The notes under the pieces were generated by a model. It searched no databases, was not told the DNA's origin, and saw only the letters and a list, made by a program, of their open reading frames with translations. Positions 31,114-37,859 of a DNA stretch of 37,859 nucleotides are shown piece after piece. Numbering within the stretch: the first letter of the stretch is position 1; every line of letters starts with the position of its first letter. The translations under genes were made by a program, and so were the position numbers. Source of the stretch: an uncultured Bacteroidales bacterium (GTDB lineage: Bacteria; Bacteroidota; Bacteroidia; Bacteroidales; UBA932); NCBI GenBank assembly GCA_945487035.1, contig CALYTI010000018.1, positions 1-37,859 of the forward strand, written 5' to 3'.

Positions 31114-32298
31114 ATGACCACAGAACAAAAACAGTTTATCCGTGATTGCCGTGACAGGTATCTGACGGACCTTAAAGAAAATATTATGCCATTCTGGCTC
31201 AAGTACGGCCTCGACCGTGAGAACGGGGGAGTCTATACTTGTCTTGACAGGGACGGAACCCTTATGGATACCACCAAGTCCGTGTGGTTCCAGGGCCGAT
31301 TCGGATTTATCTGCGCCTATGCTTACAACAATGTGGAGAAGAACCCTGAGTGGCTCGCCGCTTCCAAGTCCTGCATAGACTTCAGCAACGCCCATTGCTT
31401 CGACACTGACGGACATATGTTCTTCACCGTAACCGGTGACGGCAAGCCTGTCCAGAAGCGCCGTTATGTATTTTCCGAATGCTTCGCCATCATCGCTATG
31501 GCCGAGTATGCCCTCGCTTCCGGTGACAGGACCTACGCCGATAAGGCACTCGAGCTCTTCCACCGCACCCGAAAGATGCTTGCAACTCCAGGCTTCCTGC
31601 CTCCGAAGACAACCCAGACAGGCTACAGCCATTCCATTACTATGATGTTCTTCAACGTGGTCCTCGTGCTCAAGAAGGTCATCGATGACCCTGAGCTTGA
31701 TGCCCAGCTTGCAGAATCCCTTCGCATCCTCAAGGACAAGCTCCTTTCAGAAGAATATCACACTATACTCGAAAGCGTGGACGAAGAGGGCAAGCTCATC
31801 GATACCATCGCCGGCCGCGTCATCAATCCTGGCCACTGCATCGAGACAGCCTGGTTCCTTATGGATGCGGCTCCTCTCTATCCAGACCCTCAGGCAGTGC
31901 GCGAACTCGGCGTGAAGATTTTCGACTGGGACTACAAATGGGGTTGGGACGAGCAGTACGGCGGCATCATCAACTTCCGCGACTGCAGAAACTTCCCTCC
32001 TCAGGACTACTCCCAGGATATGAAGTTCTGGTGGCCTCAGTGCGAGACCGTCATCGCAGCCCTTGATGCCTATCTCGTTACAAGGGATGAGAAATACCTC
32101 GAAATCCACAAGAAGGCTCACGAGTGGGCCTACGAACACCTTGCAGATAAGGAGTATCCGGAGTGGTACGGCTACCTGCACCGCGACGGCACCGTGGCCC
32201 AGCCTGCGAAGGGCAATATCTTCAAGGGTCCTTTCCACGTTCCAAGAATGATGATACGCGCAGCTATGCTCTGTGACGAAATCCTCAAACTCTCATAA
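31114..32298 (+). CDS. AGE-family (N-acylglucosamine 2-epimerase-like) sugar epimerase
   Basis: 394 residues, the typical length of an (alpha/alpha)6-barrel AGE enzyme. FWLKYGLDRENGGVYTCLDRDGT near the start, KSVWFQGRFGFICAYAYNN, RRYVFSECFAIIAMAEYA, and the catalytic histidine blocks GYSHSITMMF, NPGHCIETAWFLM and FKGPFHVPRMM are all present. Members interconvert GlcNAc/ManNAc, or glucose/mannose and cellobiose in related enzymes, so the substrate is open. It is cytosolic with no signal peptide. The aminopeptidase gene follows after 4 bp, suggesting co-transcription. Confidence 0.9.
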   Translation: MTTEQKQFIRDCRDRYLTDLKENIMPFWLKYGLDRENGGVYTCLDRDGTLMDTTKSVWFQGRFGFICAYAYNNVEKNPEWLAASKSCIDFSNAHCFDTDGHMFFTVTGDGKPVQKRRYVFSECFAIIAMAEYALASGDRTYADKALELFHRTRKMLATPGFLPPKTTQTGYSHSITMMFFNVVLVLKKVIDDPELDAQLAESLRILKDKLLSEEYHTILESVDEEGKLIDTIAGRVINPGHCIETAWFLMDAAPLYPDPQAVRELGVKIFDWDYKWGWDEQYGGIINFRDCRNFPPQDYSQDMKFWWPQCETVIAALDAYLVTRDEKYLEIHKKAHEWAYEHLADKEYPEWYGYLHRDGTVAQPAKGNIFKGPFHVPRMMIRAAMLCDEILKLS

Positions 32299-32302
32299 TA
32301 CT

Positions 32303-33709
32303 ATGCTCTCGAAGGAAAGTTACATCCGCAGGCGCAAGGCGCTGGTGGAAAAAATGGCAGGGGAGCAGGGCGTGCTCGTTTTCATAGGCAACACCGATTC
32401 TCCTGCCCAATACAGGGACAACTGCTACAAGTGGCGTCAGGACAGCACCTGGCTCTACCTCTTCGGCATTGACCAACCTGGTCTTGCGGCAACCATAGAC
32501 CTCGCTGACGGGACAGCCACCCTCTTCGGTGACGACCCCGACATCGACGATATCATCTGGAACGGCCCTACCCCGTCCGTACGGGATTACGCCGACAGTT
32601 GCGGCATCGAGAAGACAGCCCCTGCGGGAGCACTTTCCTCTGCGGTAAAAGGCAGGAAACTGCATTTCGTGCCTGCTTCCAGGTACTACAACGCACTGAA
32701 GCTCTCGGAGCTGACCGGTCTGAAGCCCGAGCAGCATTTCAGCGAAGGCAAGAAGGGCTGTCCGGCCGCTTCCCTGCCTCTTGTGAAGGCTCTGGTCTCA
32801 ATGCGCCTGGTCAAGGATGTGCAGGAGATAGCTCTGCTTGACGCAGCCGCCGACCTCGGCATCGAGATGCACAGCGTAGCGCGCAGGGGAGTGAAGCTCG
32901 GCACCATAGAGCAGAGCATTGTAGGCTCTATGGAGAGCGTTGCCCTTGCCAAGGGCTGGGGCGTCAGCTTCTCCACCATCCTTACGCAGCACGGCGAAGT
33001 ATTTCATTGCCATAGCCACGAAATGCCCCTTGAGCCGGGCAAGCTGCTGGTCATTGACGCAGGCGTGGAGAGCAACGAGCACTATGCTTCCGACTTCACC
33101 CGCACCTACCCTACGGGTGGCCGCTACACCACCCGCCAGCGGGAAATATATCAAATCGTCTATGAGTGCAACGAGCTGGCGTACAGCCTGATAAAGCCGG
33201 GCACCAGCTACCGCGACGTCCATATCGCAGCCGTTGAGCATATGCTCCGCCGCCTTGGTGAGCTGGGACTTGTGAACGGTGACCCTGCGGAGCTCGCAGC
33301 CCTTGGCTATGGGGGCCTGTTTATGCCTCACGGCCTGGGCCACAATATGGGTCTCGATGTGCACGATATGGAGGACTACGGCGAGAACCTCGTGGGCTAC
33401 GATGACGACCAGCAGCGCTCCTCCCAGCTCGGACTCGGAAGCCTGCGTATGGCGCGCCGCCTCGCTCCGGGCAATGTGATTACCGACGAGCCGGGCATCT
33501 ATTTCATCCCTGCCCTCATCGAGCAGTGGAAGGAGCAGGGCATAGGCGGAGGCAGGATCAACTACGAGGCCCTCAAAGCCTACTACGATTTCGGAGGAAT
33601 ACGTCTCGAAGATGATGTGCTTGTGACGGAAGATGGAGCACGGCGTCTCGGTTCGCAAAGGCTTCCTATCTCACCTGATGATGTAGAAAAAGCAATGGCA
33701 GAAGAGTAG
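32303..33709 (+). CDS. Xaa-Pro aminopeptidase (aminopeptidase P, M24B)
   Basis: About 468 residues from MLSKESYIRRRKAL; I place the start at 32303 because 10 extra residues from 32273 would overlap the previous gene and fall outside the family. An N-terminal creatinase-like domain precedes the pita-bread catalytic domain. All five metal ligands are visible: two Asp in VIDAGVESNEHYASDFTRTYP, His in HGLGHNMGLDVHD, Glu in TDEPGIYF and Glu in IRLEDDVLVTEDG. It removes N-terminal residues preceding proline in cytosolic peptides. It is followed by comF 1 bp after the stop. Confidence 0.93.
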   Translation: MLSKESYIRRRKALVEKMAGEQGVLVFIGNTDSPAQYRDNCYKWRQDSTWLYLFGIDQPGLAATIDLADGTATLFGDDPDIDDIIWNGPTPSVRDYADSCGIEKTAPAGALSSAVKGRKLHFVPASRYYNALKLSELTGLKPEQHFSEGKKGCPAASLPLVKALVSMRLVKDVQEIALLDAAADLGIEMHSVARRGVKLGTIEQSIVGSMESVALAKGWGVSFSTILTQHGEVFHCHSHEMPLEPGKLLVIDAGVESNEHYASDFTRTYPTGGRYTTRQREIYQIVYECNELAYSLIKPGTSYRDVHIAAVEHMLRRLGELGLVNGDPAELAALGYGGLFMPHGLGHNMGLDVHDMEDYGENLVGYDDDQQRSSQLGLGSLRMARRLAPGNVITDEPGIYFIPALIEQWKEQGIGGGRINYEALKAYYDFGGIRLEDDVLVTEDGARRLGSQRLPISPDDVEKAMAEE

Positions 33710-33710
33710 G

Positions 33711-34466
33711 ATGGACCGGCGCCTTCGCGGACTTGAACTGAAAACTTCCCTTTCGGCACTCGCATCTCTGGCGCTGCCGGGGTGGTGCACCGTCTGTGGA
33801 CGGCGCCTGGGCTGCCGCGAACGCTTCCTCTGCCTGGAATGCATGGCGGACCTCCCGCTGACCCATTTTGAAACCCTCGAACACAACCCGATGGCGGACC
33901 GCTACAACTCCGCCTTCGGGGTGCAGATAGAAGAGTACGAGCCCTACCAGTGGGCAGCGGCTCTGCTCTACTACAACGCCTATACCGGCTACGCCAACAT
34001 CCCGCGCAACCTCAAGTATTACCGCAACACGGCGGAAGGGCGCTATTTTGCGCGTATGCTTGCGCACAATATTGCACGCTCTCCCCATTTCCGGGATATA
34101 GACCTGATAGTGCCTGTGCCCCTGCACTGGCTGCGGCGGGTGCGTCGCGGCTACAACCAGGCCGCCGTAATCGGCTCCGAAATCTCCCGCGTCCTAGCTG
34201 TCCCTATGGATGCCGGAATGCTTGTGCGAGTCCGCCGCACTACTACCCAGACAGCACTCGACAGGGAAGCTAAATCCCGTAATGTGATGGGGGCTTTCGC
34301 CCTCAACGGGCGTCGCGCCGCAAGAAGCCACGCCGTCCGCCACATACTTCTGGTGGACGACGTTATGACTTCCGGCGCCACCCTCGCCCAATGCCACAGG
34401 GCTCTCAGGACCTATTTTGGCCCAGAGGTGCGCATCAGCTGCGCCACCCTCGCCTTCGTGGGTTAG
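33711..34466 (+). CDS. ComF-family phosphoribosyltransferase-like protein
   Basis: 251 residues. The N-terminus carries a four-cysteine zinc ribbon (GWCTVCGRRLGC, FLCLECM). The middle contains AALLYYNAYTGYANIPRNLKYY and DLIVPVPLHWLRRVRRGYNQA, family hallmarks. ILLVDDVMTSGATLAQC is the PRPP-binding loop. The role is usually given as DNA uptake/competence, but proteins of this type are found in many non-competent bacteria and the molecular function is uncertain. It ends the plus-strand run and is followed by a bidirectional hairpin. Confidence 0.92.
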   Translation: MDRRLRGLELKTSLSALASLALPGWCTVCGRRLGCRERFLCLECMADLPLTHFETLEHNPMADRYNSAFGVQIEEYEPYQWAAALLYYNAYTGYANIPRNLKYYRNTAEGRYFARMLAHNIARSPHFRDIDLIVPVPLHWLRRVRRGYNQAAVIGSEISRVLAVPMDAGMLVRVRRTTTQTALDREAKSRNVMGAFALNGRRAARSHAVRHILLVDDVMTSGATLAQCHRALRTYFGPEVRISCATLAFVG

Positions 34467-34475
34467 GCAGATACG

Positions 34476-34508
34476 CAAAGACCCGGCGCGGAAAGCGTCG
34501 GGTCTTTG
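34476..34508. terminator. Bidirectional terminator between comF and tRNA-Met
   Basis: CAAAGACCCGGCGC (34476-34489), loop GGAAA, GCGTCGGGTCTTTG (34495-34508): a 14-bp stem with one G-U. It touches the 3' end of the tRNA on the minus strand. Confidence 0.85.
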
Positions 34509-34582
34509 TGGTCCCAGCAGGGCATGATCCTGCGACTCCCTGATTATGAGTCAGGTGCTCTAACCAACTGAGCTATGGGACC
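34509..34582 (-). tRNA. tRNA-Met (CAU), elongator or Ile2 type
   Basis: A 74-nt cloverleaf: acceptor GGTCCCA/TGGGACC with discriminator A, D-arm GCTCAGTTGGTTAGAGC, anticodon stem-loop CCTGA-CTCATAA-TCAGG with CAT at 34548-34546, variable GAGTC, T-stem GCAGG/CCTGC. The T-loop reads ATCATGC in place of the usual TTCRANY. CAT plus this anticodon loop fits elongator methionine or lysidine-modified isoleucine; I cannot decide between them. The G1-C72 pair rules out a typical initiator. It lies 27 bp after rpsJ. Confidence 0.9.
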
Positions 34583-34609
34583 GGTTGGCGGTCTTGATAC
34601 CGCCTGTTA

Positions 34610-34915
34610 TCAAACTTTGATCTCTACATCAACTCCTGCAGGGAGCTCGAGTCTCATAAGAGCATCAACGGTCTTGGCGTTGCTGTCCTCGATATCGAGA
34701 AGTCTGCAGTATGAATCGAGCTCAAACTGCTCACGGCTCTTCTTGTTGACGAAGGTTGAGCGGTTTACAGTGAAGATCTTCTTGTTGGTAGGGAGCGGAA
34801 TAGGTCCGTTCACCTTCGCGCTGGTAGCCTTCACAGTCTCAACGATCTTGGCTGCTGACTTGTCAACAAGCATATGGTCGAAAGACTTGAGTTTAATTCT
34901 GATTTTCTGGCTCAT
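34610..34915 (-). CDS. rpsJ: 30S ribosomal protein S10
   Basis: 101 residues, full length. [20 protein letters not shown], the loop [29 protein letters not shown], and the C-terminal [11 protein letters not shown] are typical. It is the last protein gene of the str cluster in this window, 18 bp after fusA. In related genomes the S10 operon (rplC and so on) normally follows; here a tRNA and a terminator follow. Confidence 0.98.
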   Translation of the reverse strand: MSQKIRIKLKSFDHMLVDKSAAKIVETVKATSAKVNGPIPLPTNKKIFTVNRSTFVNKKSREQFELDSYCRLLDIEDSNAKTVDALMRLELPAGVDVEIKV

Positions 34916-34933
34916 ATTGCAATTTTTTACTTT

Positions 34934-37051
34934 TTACTCATCATCATCGGATCCCTTGTAGCCGCTCTTCTCGATGACATCCTTAGCCATAGCTGCAGGA
35001 ACTTCTGCATAGTGGTCGAAGGACATTGTGCTGGTAGCACGTCCGGAAGAAAGGGTACGGAGTACAGTCACATAACCGAACTGCTCTGCAAGCGGAACGA
35101 AGGCCTTGACAACGCGTGCTCCGTTAGGAGTGGTATCCATTGCGACAATCTGTCCGCGGCGACGGTTGAGGTCACCGACGATATCTCCCATATAATCCTC
35201 CGGGGTAACAACCTCGAGGTTCATAATAGGCTCGAGAAGGACAGGGTTGCACTTAGGGCAGGCGTGACGGAATGCCATACGTGCTGCAAGTTCGAATGAG
35301 AGCTGGTCTGAATCGACCGGATGGTAAGAACCGTCGAGGAGGGTAACCTTGAGGGACTGTACCTCGTAGCCTGCGAGCACACCGTTTGACATTGCAGAGG
35401 TGAAGCCCTTCTGGACGCAAGGGATGAATTCCTTAGGGATGTTACCGCCCTTAACCTGGTTGTCGAACTGAAGTCCGACTACACCCGGATCGGCAGGTCC
35501 GATTTCAACGATAATGTCGGCAAACTTACCACGACCGCCGGTCTGCTTCTTGAAGAGCTCACGGTGCTGAATCTTGGTGGTGATTGCCTCCTTGTAGTTA
35601 ACCTGAGGTGCACCCTGGTTGATTTCGACACCGAACTCACGGCGCAGACGGTCAACGATAATGTCGAGGTGAAGCTCACCCATACCGCTGATGACTGTCT
35701 GTCCGGTTTCGTGGTCTGACTTGACTGTGAAGGTAGGGTCCTCCTCAGCAAGTTTAGCGAGTGCTACGCCAAGCTTATTGAGATCGCCCTGGGTCTTAGG
35801 CTCCACTGCGATTCCGATTACCGGATCAGGGAATACCATAGACTCGAGTGCGATAGGTGCCTCTTCTGCGCAGATGGTATCACCTGTACGCAGTTCCTTG
35901 AAACCGACTGCTGCACAGATATCTCCTGCCTCCACGAAGTCGATAGGATTCTGGTGGTTGGAGTGCATCTGGTACAGACGGGCTACACGCTCCTTCTTGC
36001 CGGACCTTACATTGTACACATAAGAACCTGCGTCAAGCCTTCCTGAATAAGCACGCAGGAATGCGAGACGGCCGACAAACGGGTCGGTAGCGATTTTGAA
36101 GACGAGACCGCAGAATGGCTCGGAAGCATCCGGCTTGCGCTCTTCTTCCTGGTCGGTATTAGGGTTGACACCCTTTACTGCTCCCTTGTCGAGCGGAGAT
36201 GGGAGGTATCTGATAATTGCATCGAGGAGGAACTGCACACCCTTGTTCTTGAAGGAAGTACCGCAGGTAGCAGGGACAATCTGCATATTGATTGTACCCT
36301 TGCGGAGAGCGGCGATGATTTCTTCCTTGGTAAGGGAGTCAGGATCCTCGAAATACTTCTCCATCAAAGCGTCGTCACACTCGGCAGCAGCTTCCAGAAG
36401 CTTGTCTCTCCAGATTGCCACCTCGTCTGCCATCTCGGCAGGGACTTCCTTGATTTCATAATTGACCAGTTCGTCTCCCGTGTAATAGTAAATAGCTTTC
36501 CTGTCAATAAGGTCGACGATACCCTTGAACTTATCCTCGCTTCCGATTGGAAGTGCGATAGGAACGGCTGTTGCACCGAGTTTCGTCTTGATCTCTTCGA
36601 CCACTGCGAGGAAGTCTGCTCCGACACGGTCCATCTTGTTGACGTACGCAATCTTCGGAACTCCGTACTTGTCGGCCTGGCGCCATACGGTCTCGGACTG
36701 AGGCTGTACGCGTCCTACTGCACAGAATGTTGCAACGGTTCCGTCAAGAACGCGGAGTGAACGCTCTACCTCGACGGTGAAGTCTACGTGGCCCGGAGTA
36801 TCAATCAGGTTGATCTGATACTTGTTTCCGTTGTAAGGCCAGAACGCTGTAGTTGCAGCTGAGGTGATGGTGATACCACGCTCCTGCTCCTGGACCATCC
36901 AGTCCATAGTTGCTGCACCTTCGTGTACCTCACCGATCTTGTGCGTTTTGCCTGTGTAGTACAGGATACGCTCGGATGTGGTAGTCTTACCGGCATCGAT
37001 GTGAGCCATGATACCGATATTTCTTGTGAACTTAAGATCTCTTTTTGCCAT
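34934..37051 (-). CDS. fusA: Elongation factor G
   Basis: 705 residues, all five EF-G domains. G motifs: AHIDAGKTT (G1, 17-25), a switch region around [19 protein letters not shown] (G3) and NKMDR (G4). The conserved domain IV tip and C-terminal [17 protein letters not shown] are present. The protein ends in an acidic GSDDDE tail. It catalyses translocation and ribosome recycling. Between rpsG and rpsJ in the str operon. Confidence 0.98.
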   Translation of the reverse strand: MAKRDLKFTRNIGIMAHIDAGKTTTSERILYYTGKTHKIGEVHEGAATMDWMVQEQERGITITSAATTAFWPYNGNKYQINLIDTPGHVDFTVEVERSLRVLDGTVATFCAVGRVQPQSETVWRQADKYGVPKIAYVNKMDRVGADFLAVVEEIKTKLGATAVPIALPIGSEDKFKGIVDLIDRKAIYYYTGDELVNYEIKEVPAEMADEVAIWRDKLLEAAAECDDALMEKYFEDPDSLTKEEIIAALRKGTINMQIVPATCGTSFKNKGVQFLLDAIIRYLPSPLDKGAVKGVNPNTDQEEERKPDASEPFCGLVFKIATDPFVGRLAFLRAYSGRLDAGSYVYNVRSGKKERVARLYQMHSNHQNPIDFVEAGDICAAVGFKELRTGDTICAEEAPIALESMVFPDPVIGIAVEPKTQGDLNKLGVALAKLAEEDPTFTVKSDHETGQTVISGMGELHLDIIVDRLRREFGVEINQGAPQVNYKEAITTKIQHRELFKKQTGGRGKFADIIVEIGPADPGVVGLQFDNQVKGGNIPKEFIPCVQKGFTSAMSNGVLAGYEVQSLKVTLLDGSYHPVDSDQLSFELAARMAFRHACPKCNPVLLEPIMNLEVVTPEDYMGDIVGDLNRRRGQIVAMDTTPNGARVVKAFVPLAEQFGYVTVLRTLSSGRATSTMSFDHYAEVPAAMAKDVIEKSGYKGSDDDE

Positions 37052-37082
37052 TTAATAAACTACTTAACTAATACTTGGGAAA

Positions 37083-37559
37083 CTAGAAACGGAAGTGGGC
37101 GAAGGCCTTGTTGGCCTCAGCCATCCTGTGCATATCCTCCTTACGCTTGTATGCACCACCTTCGTTGTTGTAGGCTGCTACGATCTCAGCGCACAGTTTT
37201 TCTGCCATAGAGTGGCCGGAACGCTTACGCGCGAAAGCGATAAGGTTCTTCATAGAGAGGGAAACTTTCCTCTCAGGACGCAACTCTGTAGGCACCTGGA
37301 AGTTGGCACCGCCGATACGACGTGACTTAACCTCAATCTGAGGAGTTACGTTCTCGAGCGCCTTCCTCCAAATATCCAGAGGAGCCTTGTCAGAATCTTT
37401 CACCTTCTCGCCTACCAAGTCAATGGCTTCGTAAAAAATTGAGTACGCGATACTCTTCTTCCCCTGCAACATAAGATTGTTCACGAAACGTGTAACCTCC
37501 ACGTCGTGAAACTTAGGATCAGGAAGTAGAATCCTCTTTTTAGGCTTCGATTTTCTCAT
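37083..37559 (-). CDS. rpsG: 30S ribosomal protein S7
   Basis: 158 residues: [17 protein letters not shown] at the start, [45 protein letters not shown] and the C-terminal [21 protein letters not shown]. It initiates assembly of the 30S head on 16S rRNA. 31 bp separate it from fusA. Confidence 0.98.
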   Translation of the reverse strand: MRKSKPKKRILLPDPKFHDVEVTRFVNNLMLQGKKSIAYSIFYEAIDLVGEKVKDSDKAPLDIWRKALENVTPQIEVKSRRIGGANFQVPTELRPERKVSLSMKNLIAFARKRSGHSMAEKLCAEIVAAYNNEGGAYKRKEDMHRMAEANKAFAHFRF

Positions 37560-37598
37560 TGTTTTGAAAAATTAAAGTGTTTTTTACCATCCTTCAGA

Positions 37599-37859
37599 CT
37601 ACTTCTTTGGTCTCTTGGCTCCGTAGAGTGAACGGGACTGTGTCCTTCCTTCTACACCAGCGGTATCCAAAGCGCCTCTGAGGATGTGGTAACGTACACC
37701 TGGAAGGTCCTTCACACGGCCTCCGCGAACGAGCACGATTGAGTGCTCCTGGAGGTTGTGACCCTCACCAGGGATGTAGGCATTGACCTCCTTAGCGTTT
37801 GAAAGACGTACACGTGCAACCTTACGCATAGCTGAGTTAGGTTTCTTAGGTGTGGTTGT
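37599..37859 (-). CDS. rpsL: 30S ribosomal protein S12, 5' end outside the window
   Basis: The C-terminal 86 residues are present; the frame stays open to the window edge and begins [17 protein letters not shown]. The two positions where streptomycin-resistance changes usually arise, the second Lys of PKKPNSA and the Lys of [13 protein letters not shown], both hold the wild-type lysine. First gene of the str cluster on the minus strand. Confidence 0.97.
   Translation of the reverse strand, partial: TTTPKKPNSAMRKVARVRLSNAKEVNAYIPGEGHNLQEHSIVLVRGGRVKDLPGVRYHILRGALDTAGVEGRTQSRSLYGAKRPKK

Overview
The window comes from a member of the Bacteroidota, most likely an uncultured gut or rumen Bacteroidales. 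The evidence is the recurrent -7 box TAnnTTTG (with TTTG or TTG about 19-22 bp upstream) next to several start codons, a str operon of the form rpsL-rpsG-fusA-rpsJ with no tuf, DUF4143 ATPases, ALxSC-type lipoprotein signals and a large alpha-2-macroglobulin-like protein. Species cannot be assigned from the sequence.

Layout. 1-680: non-coding, with array A of regularly spaced palindromes, a short tandem repeat and a 109-bp MITE-like hairpin. 683-6924: accessory genes (AlkZ-related protein, conserved unknown, small ORF, winged-helix fragment, vWA protein, two DUF4143 ATPases), partly framed by 44-bp direct repeats. 6929-7629: terminator, tRNA-Ser(GCU) and a small lipoprotein. 7796-11733: GT4 glycosyltransferase with acyltransferase, convergent nadE, and a BaiN/YhiN-type flavoprotein. 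11768-15952: a tightly coupled surface-glycan operon (LicD, GT4, class V aminotransferase, TagD-like cytidylyltransferase, second LicD) that looks able to make and transfer a CDP-activated phospho-substituent. 15955-16263: a GC-rich multibranched inverted repeat, then the second MITE-like copy. 16404-18809: tcdA, an exported nicotinamidase-like lipoprotein and a PTS EIIC-like membrane protein, overlapping end to end.

18818-21678 is one centre of interest. A RAYT-like HUH transposase gene (19640-20569) with its own Bacteroidota-type promoter sits beside array B, and array C lies in inverted orientation beyond upp. Arrays A, B and C hold 18 boxes of a 21-bp imperfect palindrome at exactly 50- or 67-bp steps, which builds a 167-bp higher-order unit.

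21728-31053 is the second centre of interest: a three-gene minus-strand operon encoding a secreted alpha-2-macroglobulin-like protein, a DUF4062 protein with a STAND-like NTPase region whose P-loop lysine is missing, and a CASTOR/POLLUX-like membrane channel with an RCK/TrkA-N region and a C-terminal RyR domain. This could be an envelope-sensing or conflict system. 31114-34466 holds an AGE-family epimerase, aminopeptidase P and a ComF-type phosphoribosyltransferase. 34476-37859 is the str operon, with a tRNA-Met(CAU) and a terminator placed directly after rpsJ.
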